The notes under the pieces were generated by a model that had not been told where the DNA came from, made no database searches, and saw nothing but the letters and a program-made list of their open reading frames with translations. The position numbers were made by a program, and so were the translations under genes. DNA of 64,000 nucleotides from an uncultured Roseburia sp. (lineage in GTDB: Bacteria; Bacillota; Clostridia; Lachnospirales; Lachnospiraceae), in assembly GCA_947644305.1 (NCBI GenBank), contig CANRYS010000006.1, positions 62,001 through 126,000 of the forward strand, written 5' to 3'. This document shows positions 39,606-51,072 of the stretch, in pieces (position 1 is the first letter of the stretch; every line of letters starts with the position of its first letter).

Positions 39606-42600
39606 TTATTTTATCTTAACTTTTTTTACTTTGCTCCATGCACCGTATACTTTTTTTGTACCTGATTTGCGGAGTGCACGCACACGAACATAGTACACTT
39701 TCTTTGATTTCAATTTCTTGATAACCTTCTTGGAAACAGATTTCTTTACAGCGATGGTCTTCGCTTTTTTCCATTTCTTATTCGTGCTATAAGAGATCTG
39801 ATAAGATGACACATTTTTCAGTTTCTTAAAGCTTACTGTCATCGTCTTTTTCTTCTTGCTCTTAACCGTAACACCCTGAACTTTTCCTGGTTTCTTTACC
39901 GTAGCTTTCGGTGCAGTAGTCGGAACGGACGGCGCTGGTGTTGCCTGTGTTCCATTTCCAGATGGATTCTGGGGTGCCGGTGTCACCTGCGGCGGCTCCG
40001 GAGCCTTCTTGATCAGATATGTTTTCTGCACCTTGCCGGCATACTCACCAATTCCCACAACCGTCACTGTCGCCGTACCTGCCTGTTTGCAGTTGGAATA
40101 ATAAACCTGATAGTCCTCTCCATCGGTCAGTGTGACGCCATTTCTTACAACGGTTACTGCCGGTGTATTTCTCTCTCCGTTATAATCATATTCTTCTTTT
40201 GACAAAGTCACCTCAGACATGGAAAGGTCTGCCTTGGAAATAGCAATCCGATCGATGCCCGGCGCCCCCGCCTTATCATTATACAGACAGATCGTATTGG
40301 AGCCTGCCTCCAGGTTTACGTTGATGGACTTAGCGGCAACCGCGTTACCATCGCCAGCCACAGCAACCATACTGCTTAGCTCGATGGGCTCCCCATCGTT
40401 CACCTTTACATACAGATTCTTGGCAGTAGGGGATACAAAGAACAGCCTGAGTTCATGCTCGCCCTCTTCCAGAGCCTCCACTTCAAAGGTTAAATTTTTC
40501 TTACTGTTTCCACCTATATTCACAAACTTTTTGCCAGAAACATAATCCGTCTGGGAAATAGTGGTTCCCTCTCCCATCTGTGCCTCTTCTGCCTCATAGT
40601 ATTTGTATCCATCATACACCGTCATACCGATCGGATCATTTTTACTGAATTTGATCGCACAGCCTCCGGCTTTCATCAAACTGAGATCCATCACGGTATC
40701 AGATGTCACCTGACGGGTTTCTACAGCGATGCCGCCTTCTTCTTTATCGGTGTAAATATATGCATAATAGGTCTCGCCCTCATCTAGGAAGTCTAAAGAG
40801 ATCTCATAATCACTGGCCGCATCCGTCATAGCGCCTACATACCAGTTCTCCCCACTTCTTCTTGCCCGGATCACAGAACTTCCTGGAGTCCCTGCCAACA
40901 ACTTACTTTCATCCCATGAACTTGGCAGATTCGCCAGCAGGGAAGAACCACCATATCCCGGATATACGTAGGCAGAATGTGCCAGAGTCTGCATCGCAGA
41001 TTCATATACAACCGTCATACCCAGCATAAATCCATCGGTGGCAGTTACGTTTTTAACGCTCATTCCCACCGGCGTAAACTCCATGGAGCCAATGACATTT
41101 CTCGTATATGGCAGCATCAGGAGCGATTGAACTGGGGAGCCGCTTCCCCACTTAAAGTACTCAGAACCCATAACGGCTTCGCTGGATAAGATATTTGGAA
41201 ATGTCCGGTTCTCTCCATTCGGATCGGTACAACCATGATAATTCAATACCAGCTTATGTTTGGCAGCGATAGATGCCAGATCATACATGATCTTCATGGC
41301 AAACTGGCTGTCACTGTTAATATAATCTACTTTTACACCTTTGATTCCCAGTTCTTCACACCAGGCAAATTCCTCTTCAATAGTCTCTGGATTATCCAGG
41401 TCGAATTTATGAGGTTGGTCAAACTTATTCACACCGTACCACAGAAGCAGTTTAACGCCCTTTGGCTCTGCATAGGCAACCAACTCCCTGATCTTGGTCT
41501 CATAATCCTTCCACACTTCCCAGCCAAAATCGATGAGACAATATTTCTGTCCCGTCTCCTCGGCATAATCAATATAGTCAAACATGGTATCATAGTCAAT
41601 GACATCACTGGTAGTTGACCACCAGGACCAGGATGAGGTTCCCGGCTCTACCCAGCTATAATCTCCCTCTGCCGGCGGATTCAGATCCGAAATCAGAGAA
41701 CTGTTTACCAGCTTTTCCAGATTGTCCGTCATAATAGCTACACGCCATGGTGTATGGAATACATCGGTCATCTTCACGCTAGAAATGCCTTTGTAGGAAG
41801 CTTGATATGTCTGCCCGTTCTTGGAGTCGTCCTGTTCCTGCTCCAAATACAGACCGAAATTAACCTGCAGCGCCGTACTTCCTGACTTCGTCTTGAAACC
41901 GGATGCACAGTAAGGCTCTTCTTCATTATACACGTTTGCCTCTGCGAGAAGCACCCAATAATCCCCATTATTCGTCGGCACTTTTCCCAGGATCGGAGGT
42001 CCATAACTGCTGTTTGCGCTCTTAATGCTAGAGACCTTCCGCGGGGTGTAGGTACTTGCCTCATAAGTTGCCGATACGCCCATCGTCCATATATTAGCCG
42101 CATCTGGAAGCACGAAGGAGCTTGCCTCTTCGGTTATCTCTGTCACTTCATCGCTGCTGCCAGTATCACCGTCTACCTCATAGCGATATGCCATTCCGTC
42201 CTCAAATAAACGGAAGATCATAGTAATTTTACTATTTCCCCGAGTGAGGGTAAAAGCCGTCTCCTGATATTCTTTGGACACATGGCTGGAACTTCCCTGG
42301 ATCCAGTCATACTCTTCTTTTCCCTTTGTCTTTCGGATAGAATCCTCATCCAACTCAAGACTGCGGGACAGATCTACTCCTTTTGTAATCAGCCCCAGAG
42401 GTGCACATTTCATGACAACCTCTCCGTTGCGATATGCAGAATAGTAGTACTTCTGGGAAGAGTCTGTCCAGATCCGTACCACATTGCTTCCATCTACGGA
42501 AGCTGTCTCCAGCTCTTTTATCTCTGTCATACCGGCAGAGCCGTCATCCTGCACGATCTCTTCTACCGGTGGTTTCTGCTGGCTCACATCAATCCCGTAT

Positions 42601-43406
42601 CCCTCTGCTATAGCTTTCACCTGATCAGAAGTCAAAGCCTTGTCATACAGGCTTACATCGTCCAACTGCACAGCGCAGTCTCCATCGCTCCATGTAGAGC
42701 AGGTCTTACCCAGCGCATTGTTTACAAGGCTGCTGATGGAACTCAACCGGCTGGTCAAAACCTGGGAGTCGCCTCCACCGCAGGTGGACTCCGCCAGAGC
42801 TCCGTTTACATAAAACTTTACTTCATCTGCAGATACTGAAATCGTCACCAGATTCCAGGCATTCTTTTCTGGTTCAGAATTAAAGATATGCCGGTAACTG
42901 GAATTGTCATCAAAAATAAGATTCCACACGCTGTCACTGGAATGTGGGGCAAAGGCAAACTCATTTTTATTCTGACTGTCCGCAGAACTAAATAGTCTGG
43001 AATAGCTGGCTATACCAGAATCCGGTTTCATCCAGAAAGACCATGTCAGCCCCGTCTTTTCATTTATTCCCTCATATAAATTGTTGGGAAGCTCTACATA
43101 GGAACTACCTTTTGCCCCGCCGGAAAGCTTCAGAACATGGTTCGTATCAGAGGAATATTTTTTCCCAGCCATCTCTACCACCGCTGGATCTACCTTCGCT
43201 GAGCCCTTCAACAGTGCGCTGCCCCGAGACGCCGTTCCGGCATTTTCCACCGTCTCCCCTTCTACTGTTTCAAAATTCCATTGATAGACAGGCTGCAGCA
43301 CCTCCGCTGCCTCTGCGGTACTTCCAGAAGTACCTGTACTGCACATCGGTATGACCAGTGCAGCAGAGAGAACACCTGTCAAAATACGTCGCAATGTTCG
43401 CTTCAT
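39606..43406 (-). CDS. Secreted multidomain GH97-family glycoside hydrolase
   Basis: Signal peptide, LamG-like domain, GH97 N-domain, catalytic W-W-S-TTSDVIDYDTMFDYIDYAEETGQKYCLIDFGWE..GIKGVKVDYI, CBM6/35-like, Ig-like, P/T linker, Lys-rich FN3-like C-term. Confidence 0.88.
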   Translation of the reverse strand: MKRTLRRILTGVLSAALVIPMCSTGTSGSTAEAAEVLQPVYQWNFETVEGETVENAGTASRGSALLKGSAKVDPAVVEMAGKKYSSDTNHVLKLSGGAKGSSYVELPNNLYEGINEKTGLTWSFWMKPDSGIASYSRLFSSADSQNKNEFAFAPHSSDSVWNLIFDDNSSYRHIFNSEPEKNAWNLVTISVSADEVKFYVNGALAESTCGGGDSQVLTSRLSSISSLVNNALGKTCSTWSDGDCAVQLDDVSLYDKALTSDQVKAIAEGYGIDVSQQKPPVEEIVQDDGSAGMTEIKELETASVDGSNVVRIWTDSSQKYYYSAYRNGEVVMKCAPLGLITKGVDLSRSLELDEDSIRKTKGKEEYDWIQGSSSHVSKEYQETAFTLTRGNSKITMIFRLFEDGMAYRYEVDGDTGSSDEVTEITEEASSFVLPDAANIWTMGVSATYEASTYTPRKVSSIKSANSSYGPPILGKVPTNNGDYWVLLAEANVYNEEEPYCASGFKTKSGSTALQVNFGLYLEQEQDDSKNGQTYQASYKGISSVKMTDVFHTPWRVAIMTDNLEKLVNSSLISDLNPPAEGDYSWVEPGTSSWSWWSTTSDVIDYDTMFDYIDYAEETGQKYCLIDFGWEVWKDYETKIRELVAYAEPKGVKLLLWYGVNKFDQPHKFDLDNPETIEEEFAWCEELGIKGVKVDYINSDSQFAMKIMYDLASIAAKHKLVLNYHGCTDPNGENRTFPNILSSEAVMGSEYFKWGSGSPVQSLLMLPYTRNVIGSMEFTPVGMSVKNVTATDGFMLGMTVVYESAMQTLAHSAYVYPGYGGSSLLANLPSSWDESKLLAGTPGSSVIRARRSGENWYVGAMTDAASDYEISLDFLDEGETYYAYIYTDKEEGGIAVETRQVTSDTVMDLSLMKAGGCAIKFSKNDPIGMTVYDGYKYYEAEEAQMGEGTTISQTDYVSGKKFVNIGGNSKKNLTFEVEALEEGEHELRLFFVSPTAKNLYVKVNDGEPIELSSMVAVAGDGNAVAAKSINVNLEAGSNTICLYNDKAGAPGIDRIAISKADLSMSEVTLSKEEYDYNGERNTPAVTVVRNGVTLTDGEDYQVYYSNCKQAGTATVTVVGIGEYAGKVQKTYLIKKAPEPPQVTPAPQNPSGNGTQATPAPSVPTTAPKATVKKPGKVQGVTVKSKKKKTMTVSFKKLKNVSSYQISYSTNKKWKKAKTIAVKKSVSKKVIKKLKSKKVYYVRVRALRKSGTKKVYGAWSKVKKVKIK

Positions 43407-43532
43407 TTCACTACCTCCATTCGCAATTTCCGTCCATATAATACAATTTCTTCTACGGTATTCTATAACAATATGATATCAAAAAAGCAAAAATAAAGAA
43501 TGTCCTTATGTCATATAAACATGTCAAAATGC

Positions 43533-43588
43533 GTTAGGCAAATGACGGGGATCTGAAACATTGTCCAAATCCCCGCCACCTGGCTAAC
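43533..43588 (-). repeat. 3'-end palindrome (TTAGCCAGGTGGCGGG family) after HD-GYP gene
   Basis: GTTAGGCAAATGACGGGGAT / ATCCCCGCCACCTGGCTAAC, 16 of 20 paired; shares TTAGCCAGGTGGCGGG exactly with the carB copy. Confidence 0.8.
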
Positions 43589-43590
43589 AT

Positions 43591-44256
43591 CTATTTATTT
43601 TCTACACGATAGATCCTTTCAATCTCATCCTGAACATCTTCGAGATCCATTCTCACCAGAGAAAAGATCTCCATGAGACGCGGGTTAAAGATCCCGCATT
43701 CTCCCTTCATAATCATCTCAAATGCCTCCGCTCTGCCATAAGCGGGTTTATAAATCCTCTCACTGATCAGTGAATCATAGGCGTCCGCCAGCCCGACGAT
43801 CTGTGCGGAGATCGGAATCTCATCTTTCGCCAATCCTTTCGGATAACCGCCTCCGTCAAACCGCTCATGATGATACATGCACACCTCGGCACAACAGCGG
43901 AACAATTCATATTCTATATTTTCCTTCTTCAAAGTATGACGAATATGTTCAAAAATCTGCCGTCCCTTTCTTGTGTGGTTCCGCATGATCTGCTTTTCTT
44001 CAAAAGTCAACTTTCCAGGCTTATGAAGGATATGATCCGGTATCGTCATCTTACCCAGATCGTGCATCATGGCAGCAAAAGCAATATGCTCACAATCCCT
44101 GACAGATAATTTGTATTCCGGACAGAACTGGCGGATCTTCACCAGCATGATCTCCGTAAACTTTCTCACTTTCTCACAGTGGTGTTCCGCAAAAAAATCT
44201 CTGCTCTCTATCATAGAAATGAGATATTCAAGCAATAACCCTGTTCCTTTCTGCAT
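43591..44256 (-). CDS. HD-GYP domain protein
   Basis: MMHDLGKMTIPDHIL, HHERFDGGGYPKGL, ADAYDSLISERIYK. Confidence 0.92.
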   Translation of the reverse strand: MQKGTGLLLEYLISMIESRDFFAEHHCEKVRKFTEIMLVKIRQFCPEYKLSVRDCEHIAFAAMMHDLGKMTIPDHILHKPGKLTFEEKQIMRNHTRKGRQIFEHIRHTLKKENIEYELFRCCAEVCMYHHERFDGGGYPKGLAKDEIPISAQIVGLADAYDSLISERIYKPAYGRAEAFEMIMKGECGIFNPRLMEIFSLVRMDLEDVQDEIERIYRVENK

Positions 44257-44270
44257 ACCATTACACCTCC

Positions 44271-46778
44271 TTATCGTGGTATCATATCCACTTTATTGTC
44301 CTGAGCCACAAAATCCACATTATAAAATGCCTCTTTTAATGCCAGCGGCGCGGTATTCAGATACAATAAAGTTCCCGGAAAAGCTCTTCCTGACACCCGG
44401 ACGCGTGCGCCTCTTTGTTTGGTCATCTTATCCATCTTCACCGACTGTTCTTTCAAAAGATCTTTCTTCTGCTTCTTTTGCGTATAGACTGCCTTGGTAA
44501 GTCGTGCCAAAAACTCTGTTGACTTCTCATCCCGAGATGGCTTCTCCATCAATTTCTGCAGTGCAGACTCACAGGTTTTAAGCTCGGCATCTACTTTATC
44601 TATCATTTTTACCAATTCTTGGTATTCCATCATATCGTCTTTATCAATACCCACTTCCACAACGGTCTTGATCTCTGCGATATTTCCTACCCCAAAACAG
44701 GATACCCCCTGTTTGGCACAGGTATATCCTCCGATGATGACGCCTCTGCGTCCTTCTACCAAAAGCTTGCCCTGGGTCCGCAGCTCACAGTTCAGAAGAT
44801 AGCTTGCCTCCACATCACCTTCTGCTTCCAAGGTAGCCGACTCAAAAAATTTGCCCATGATCTCTCCGCCGGAAACAATTTTTCCGATTCCTTTGCCTTG
44901 GTATCCTTTGCGGATGATCACATCTTTTCCGGCATGGATCTGGCAGCCCTCACAGTGTCCGTCTATAACCACGCTTCCCGTCGCCGTAATGGTAAATCCA
45001 GACTGCACATTTCCCAATATATTGATATCACCGTTAAAATCGATATTCCCAACGGAAGCGTCCACATCTCCAGGCACCGTATACAGGTTTCGTATAATCA
45101 GCTTATGATTGTAAGCGTCCAACTCAACAATACCATCCAGCAGGGAATAGTACTGCTTTTTGTCCTCCGTCATCATAAAGCCTTCTCCCGTCAAAGGTGG
45201 CAGCTCTTTCCCCTGTTTGGGTGCGATCTTCTTTCCTGTCACATCAAATCCGTATTCACCCTGTGTGGCAGGCCGGTATTCGGCAAGCAGCATATCTTTT
45301 TTTACAACTTCAAACAGCTCCATACTCTTGTAATCCACAGAACCATCCTGCAGCACCCTTGGTTTGCGGTTTAACTCTTTTCTAAAGTAAAATGTGAATT
45401 TTCCATCCTCACCATTCACCGCTGCTTTTCCCTCCGCCACAACGACAGATTTATGAAACTGCTTATTTTCTACAATCTCCCTAATACGGTCACTGTGTAC
45501 TCCCTGCCTGACTTCATTATGTCTTAGCAGACGAATCAAGGCCGGTACCGTAAGCGCTTCCAGTTTTTCCTGCATCTCGCCGCTTACCAGTGAGAAATCC
45601 ATGGAAACCGTCATCTTATCTTCTGATATAACAACACATGGGTTAAGGACATAATCTTCGTCCGTTGTCTCTTCCCTTATTGTCTCTGCCGGCTTCACCG
45701 GTGTTTCCTTCTCTTCTAATGAATCCTGCAGCAGCCGCTCGATTTCCTCGGAAAACTCATCGTTGGATTCGCCCAGTTCATGCCGGATGTCTTCCATCTG
45801 TTCCGGCTCAAAATATATTTTCGCATACTTGGTTACATCCAGACCCTCTAAGAGTCCCTTTCGGATCACCTCCATCTGCTTCGCCGTAAAATCCGGCGAG
45901 GCATAGACAGAAACATCTACCTTCCGCTCCAGCCCATAGCGGATCTCACGCATCTGGAACCAGTTAAACCGGATATCTGCATACCGGGACACATCCAGTC
46001 CCTCTTTCAGACCAGTGATGATCTCCTGTAGCTGTACACCATGAATTCCCTTGCGCAAATATGGCACTAGGTTCACGCCATACTCATGGGCGTTGTTGAT
46101 CTGCCTGAGTTGTTCCGCATCATAGCCCTGTTTCAGATATTCACTGATATCATAATTCATACGGATACCCCGGCTGATCTCATTGAGAATGGTACCGGTA
46201 TAGCCCTTTTCGATAAAAGGTATGAGATTGATGCCATCTGCCAGGCCCAGGCGGATGGCGCGCATCGTCGTATATGTATATTCTGGTTTGGCAAAAATAG
46301 ACACATTCATCTTTTTTTCCAATCCCAGACGAATCTCCTTCATCTGAAACCAGTCAAATTTGGGGGAAGCATACTGGGAAACATCCAGTTTCTGCTGAAG
46401 CCCTTTCCGAATCTCCCTCATCTGAGCTGCCAGATAACTGACATCCAGATATTTTGCAACACTTACTCCCGCCTGCATACCTGCCCGGATCTCATTGCAC
46501 TGCATCCAATCAAACCCTTGATCGATGTACTTGCGCATATCAAAACCGGTCTCCATCGAAACACGGGTCTCCTCCATCTCTAACCAGCTCTTATGGGGAT
46601 CCAGATATACCTCCACATCTACTCCGCTTTCCAGACCTCTTCTGATCTGTTCCAACTGCAATACGTCGAATGAAAGGCGGCGATACCTGTCGATATCACC
46701 GCCGGCCTTTTGGCACAACAATAACTCCTTCTGATAATTCTTTCTTTGGATCTCTAAATCTATTTCCCGTCTGGTCAT
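44271..46778 (-). CDS. FapA family (DUF342) protein with N-terminal ~23-aa repeats
   Basis: DUF342 region GKFTFYFRKELNRKPRVLQDGSVDYKSMELFEVVKKDMLLAEY...GDVDASVGNIDFNGDINILGNV; N-term repeats QMxEIRxGLExxxDVSxYAxPxF. Confidence 0.85.
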   Translation of the reverse strand: MTRREIDLEIQRKNYQKELLLCQKAGGDIDRYRRLSFDVLQLEQIRRGLESGVDVEVYLDPHKSWLEMEETRVSMETGFDMRKYIDQGFDWMQCNEIRAGMQAGVSVAKYLDVSYLAAQMREIRKGLQQKLDVSQYASPKFDWFQMKEIRLGLEKKMNVSIFAKPEYTYTTMRAIRLGLADGINLIPFIEKGYTGTILNEISRGIRMNYDISEYLKQGYDAEQLRQINNAHEYGVNLVPYLRKGIHGVQLQEIITGLKEGLDVSRYADIRFNWFQMREIRYGLERKVDVSVYASPDFTAKQMEVIRKGLLEGLDVTKYAKIYFEPEQMEDIRHELGESNDEFSEEIERLLQDSLEEKETPVKPAETIREETTDEDYVLNPCVVISEDKMTVSMDFSLVSGEMQEKLEALTVPALIRLLRHNEVRQGVHSDRIREIVENKQFHKSVVVAEGKAAVNGEDGKFTFYFRKELNRKPRVLQDGSVDYKSMELFEVVKKDMLLAEYRPATQGEYGFDVTGKKIAPKQGKELPPLTGEGFMMTEDKKQYYSLLDGIVELDAYNHKLIIRNLYTVPGDVDASVGNIDFNGDINILGNVQSGFTITATGSVVIDGHCEGCQIHAGKDVIIRKGYQGKGIGKIVSGGEIMGKFFESATLEAEGDVEASYLLNCELRTQGKLLVEGRRGVIIGGYTCAKQGVSCFGVGNIAEIKTVVEVGIDKDDMMEYQELVKMIDKVDAELKTCESALQKLMEKPSRDEKSTEFLARLTKAVYTQKKQKKDLLKEQSVKMDKMTKQRGARVRVSGRAFPGTLLYLNTAPLALKEAFYNVDFVAQDNKVDMIPR

Positions 46779-46901
46779 AAGATCCCCCCTTTTGGTATCA
46801 TCGCTTCACTTTAACCGCTTAATGTATATTAAAATTATATTAATTCTAGTACCTTTTGTCAAGTGCCACCACTTGCCAAATGCCAGTTTTTTATGGTTCT
46901 T

Positions 46902-47936
46902 TTATTTTAACATGTCCCAGGTCAATTGTACATCCCTACCTATATCAATACGTGCTTTTTTCCCGAGAATTGCCTCATATTGTTCCGCTGGAATCTCTCC
47001 TGTCCCCGGCCGCTTCACCCATAGATTTTCTCTGGTAAATACTTCCCCCGCTCTCACTGGTGCGATGGTGACCGCAGTGGCAAAAGCAAAGTCGATCGTT
47101 ACCTGCTCTTCTTTCAAAGCCTCTTTTGTGCCTCCCAGCATATCAGGGACCTCACTGGCTGCCTGCAATAGCTCACGAAGCTCCCTCTCATCCATGGAAC
47201 ACACGATATCTGGTCCCTGTCTGTCCATTCGGTCGGTATAATGCCGTTCTACCACTTTCGCGCCAAGGGCCATCGCTGAGATGCAGGCATTGTTATTTAA
47301 CGTATGATCGGATAGCCCCACCGGTATATCGGGATATGCCGCCATCATTTGCTGCATTGCCCCTAACCTCACCTGCCCCGGCGTGGTGGGATAGAGATTC
47401 GTGGTGTGCAGAAGAGCATAATCCACACCATGTTTTTCCAGTATCCCAATGGCTTTATCTATGCTGTTTAGATCATTCATACCAGTGGAAACGATCATTG
47501 GCTTACCAAAAGCAGCCACGTGTTCTAGCAGGGGATAATTGTTCATCTCTCCAGAGCCAATCTTATATGCCTTCACACCCATTTTCTCCAACCGGTCTGC
47601 CGCTGCCCTGGAAAATGGCGTACTTAGAAATACCATTCCCAGCTCCTCGGTATAGCGCATCATTTCCCGCTCTTCTTCCTCATCCAGCGCACAGTTCGCC
47701 ATCACCTCATAGATCGAGATATCTGCATTTCCAGGAATTACTTTTTTGGCTGCTCCTGTCATCTCATCTGTCACGATGTGGGTCTGGTGCTTGATCAGTC
47801 TCGCTCCGGCGCGATGTGCCGACAATACCATCTCTTTCGCTGTCTCCAGACTCCCATTGTGATTGATGCCAATCTCCGGTATCACAAGCGGCCTCGCAGA
47901 CCCACCGATCTCGATCTCTCCAATCTTAAATGATTT
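46902..47936 (-). CDS. N-acetylneuraminate synthase family protein (NeuB/LegI-like)
   Basis: VIPEIGINHNGSLETAKEMV, KIGSGEMNNYPLLEHVA, STGMNDLNSI, GLSDHTLNN, C-terminal SAF-like domain. Confidence 0.92.
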   Translation of the reverse strand, partial: KSFKIGEIEIGGSARPLVIPEIGINHNGSLETAKEMVLSAHRAGARLIKHQTHIVTDEMTGAAKKVIPGNADISIYEVMANCALDEEEEREMMRYTEELGMVFLSTPFSRAAADRLEKMGVKAYKIGSGEMNNYPLLEHVAAFGKPMIVSTGMNDLNSIDKAIGILEKHGVDYALLHTTNLYPTTPGQVRLGAMQQMMAAYPDIPVGLSDHTLNNNACISAMALGAKVVERHYTDRMDRQGPDIVCSMDERELRELLQAASEVPDMLGGTKEALKEEQVTIDFAFATAVTIAPVRAGEVFTRENLWVKRPGTGEIPAEQYEAILGKKARIDIGRDVQLTWDMLK

Positions 47937-47987
47937 CATATGTGTTTTCCCCCTCATTTTGCTCAATGATTCTAATAAACTGGACAA

Positions 47988-48048
47988 AAAAGTAATTTCA
48001 GATATTCTTTGGGTCGATAAACCACATAGAAATCTGAAATTACTTTTC
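47988..48048 (-). terminator. Terminator of ATP synthase operon
   Basis: AAAAGTAATTTCAGAT / ATCTGAAATTACTTTT 16-bp arms followed by T tract on minus strand. Confidence 0.8.
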
Positions 48049-48052
48049 GTTA

Positions 48053-48481
48053 TTATAGCTTCCGCGCCTGCTCGGCCAGGTTGATCCGAACCAGTGACTT
48101 ACGAAGCGCCTGCTCGGCTCTTGCCATATTTACATTTGCATCTGTGCTCTTAATTCTTCTCTCTGCCCTTGCCTTCGCCTCCAGTGCCCGGTTCATGTCG
48201 ATTTCTTCCGGCCATTCACAGGACTGGGCAAGAATCGTCACCTGATCCGGCAGGATTTCCAGAAACCCTTCCAGAACAGCGGCCTCTTTTATCCCTTTCT
48301 CACCTGATGATTCCGTGATCGTCAGAACTCCGGGAGCTACAATAGAGGTCAAGGGTATATGATCTGCATAGACGCCGATCTCTCCTTCTATGGTCGTGAG
48401 TTCCACCATCTCCACATCTCCGGTGTAAAACACCCTCTCCGGTGAAATCACTTCCAGACGGAATTTTTTCAACTCTGCCAT
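48053..48481 (-). CDS. atpC: ATP synthase epsilon subunit
   Basis: FRLEVISPERVFYTGDVEMVELTTIEGEIGVYADHIPLTSIVAPGVL; GGAGGG RBS. Confidence 0.95.
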   Translation of the reverse strand: MAELKKFRLEVISPERVFYTGDVEMVELTTIEGEIGVYADHIPLTSIVAPGVLTITESSGEKGIKEAAVLEGFLEILPDQVTILAQSCEWPEEIDMNRALEAKARAERRIKSTDANVNMARAEQALRKSLVRINLAEQARKL

Positions 48482-48499
48482 ATTTTCCCTCCATGCGCG

Positions 48500-48606
48500 C
48501 ACGCCTTTTGCGCATTAAAGAACTAAAAGTTCTTACCAAGTTTGGGCGTGCGCGCACAAACTTGCCACACAAACATAGTTTGTGTTGTGAAACAATTTAT
48601 TTTTCA
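48500..48606 (-). repeat. Multi-hairpin dispersed repeat, copy B, in atpD-atpC gap
   Basis: Shares a 70-bp core with 20291-20358; carries an extra AAGAACTAAAAGTTCTT palindromic module. Confidence 0.85.
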
Positions 48607-48675
48607 CTCTTTCCACGACTTCACAACCCACTACCATGTTCTTTATCACAGTACGTAAGTAGTGGCCGCAGCATG

Positions 48676-51064
<2,389 letters not shown>

Positions 51065-51072
51065 CCCTCCAT

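Noticed and set aside
20273-48606. Repeat copies A and B as insertion sequences
   Set aside because: Too short, no ORF, no clear terminal inverted repeats; best described as a dispersed non-coding repeat.
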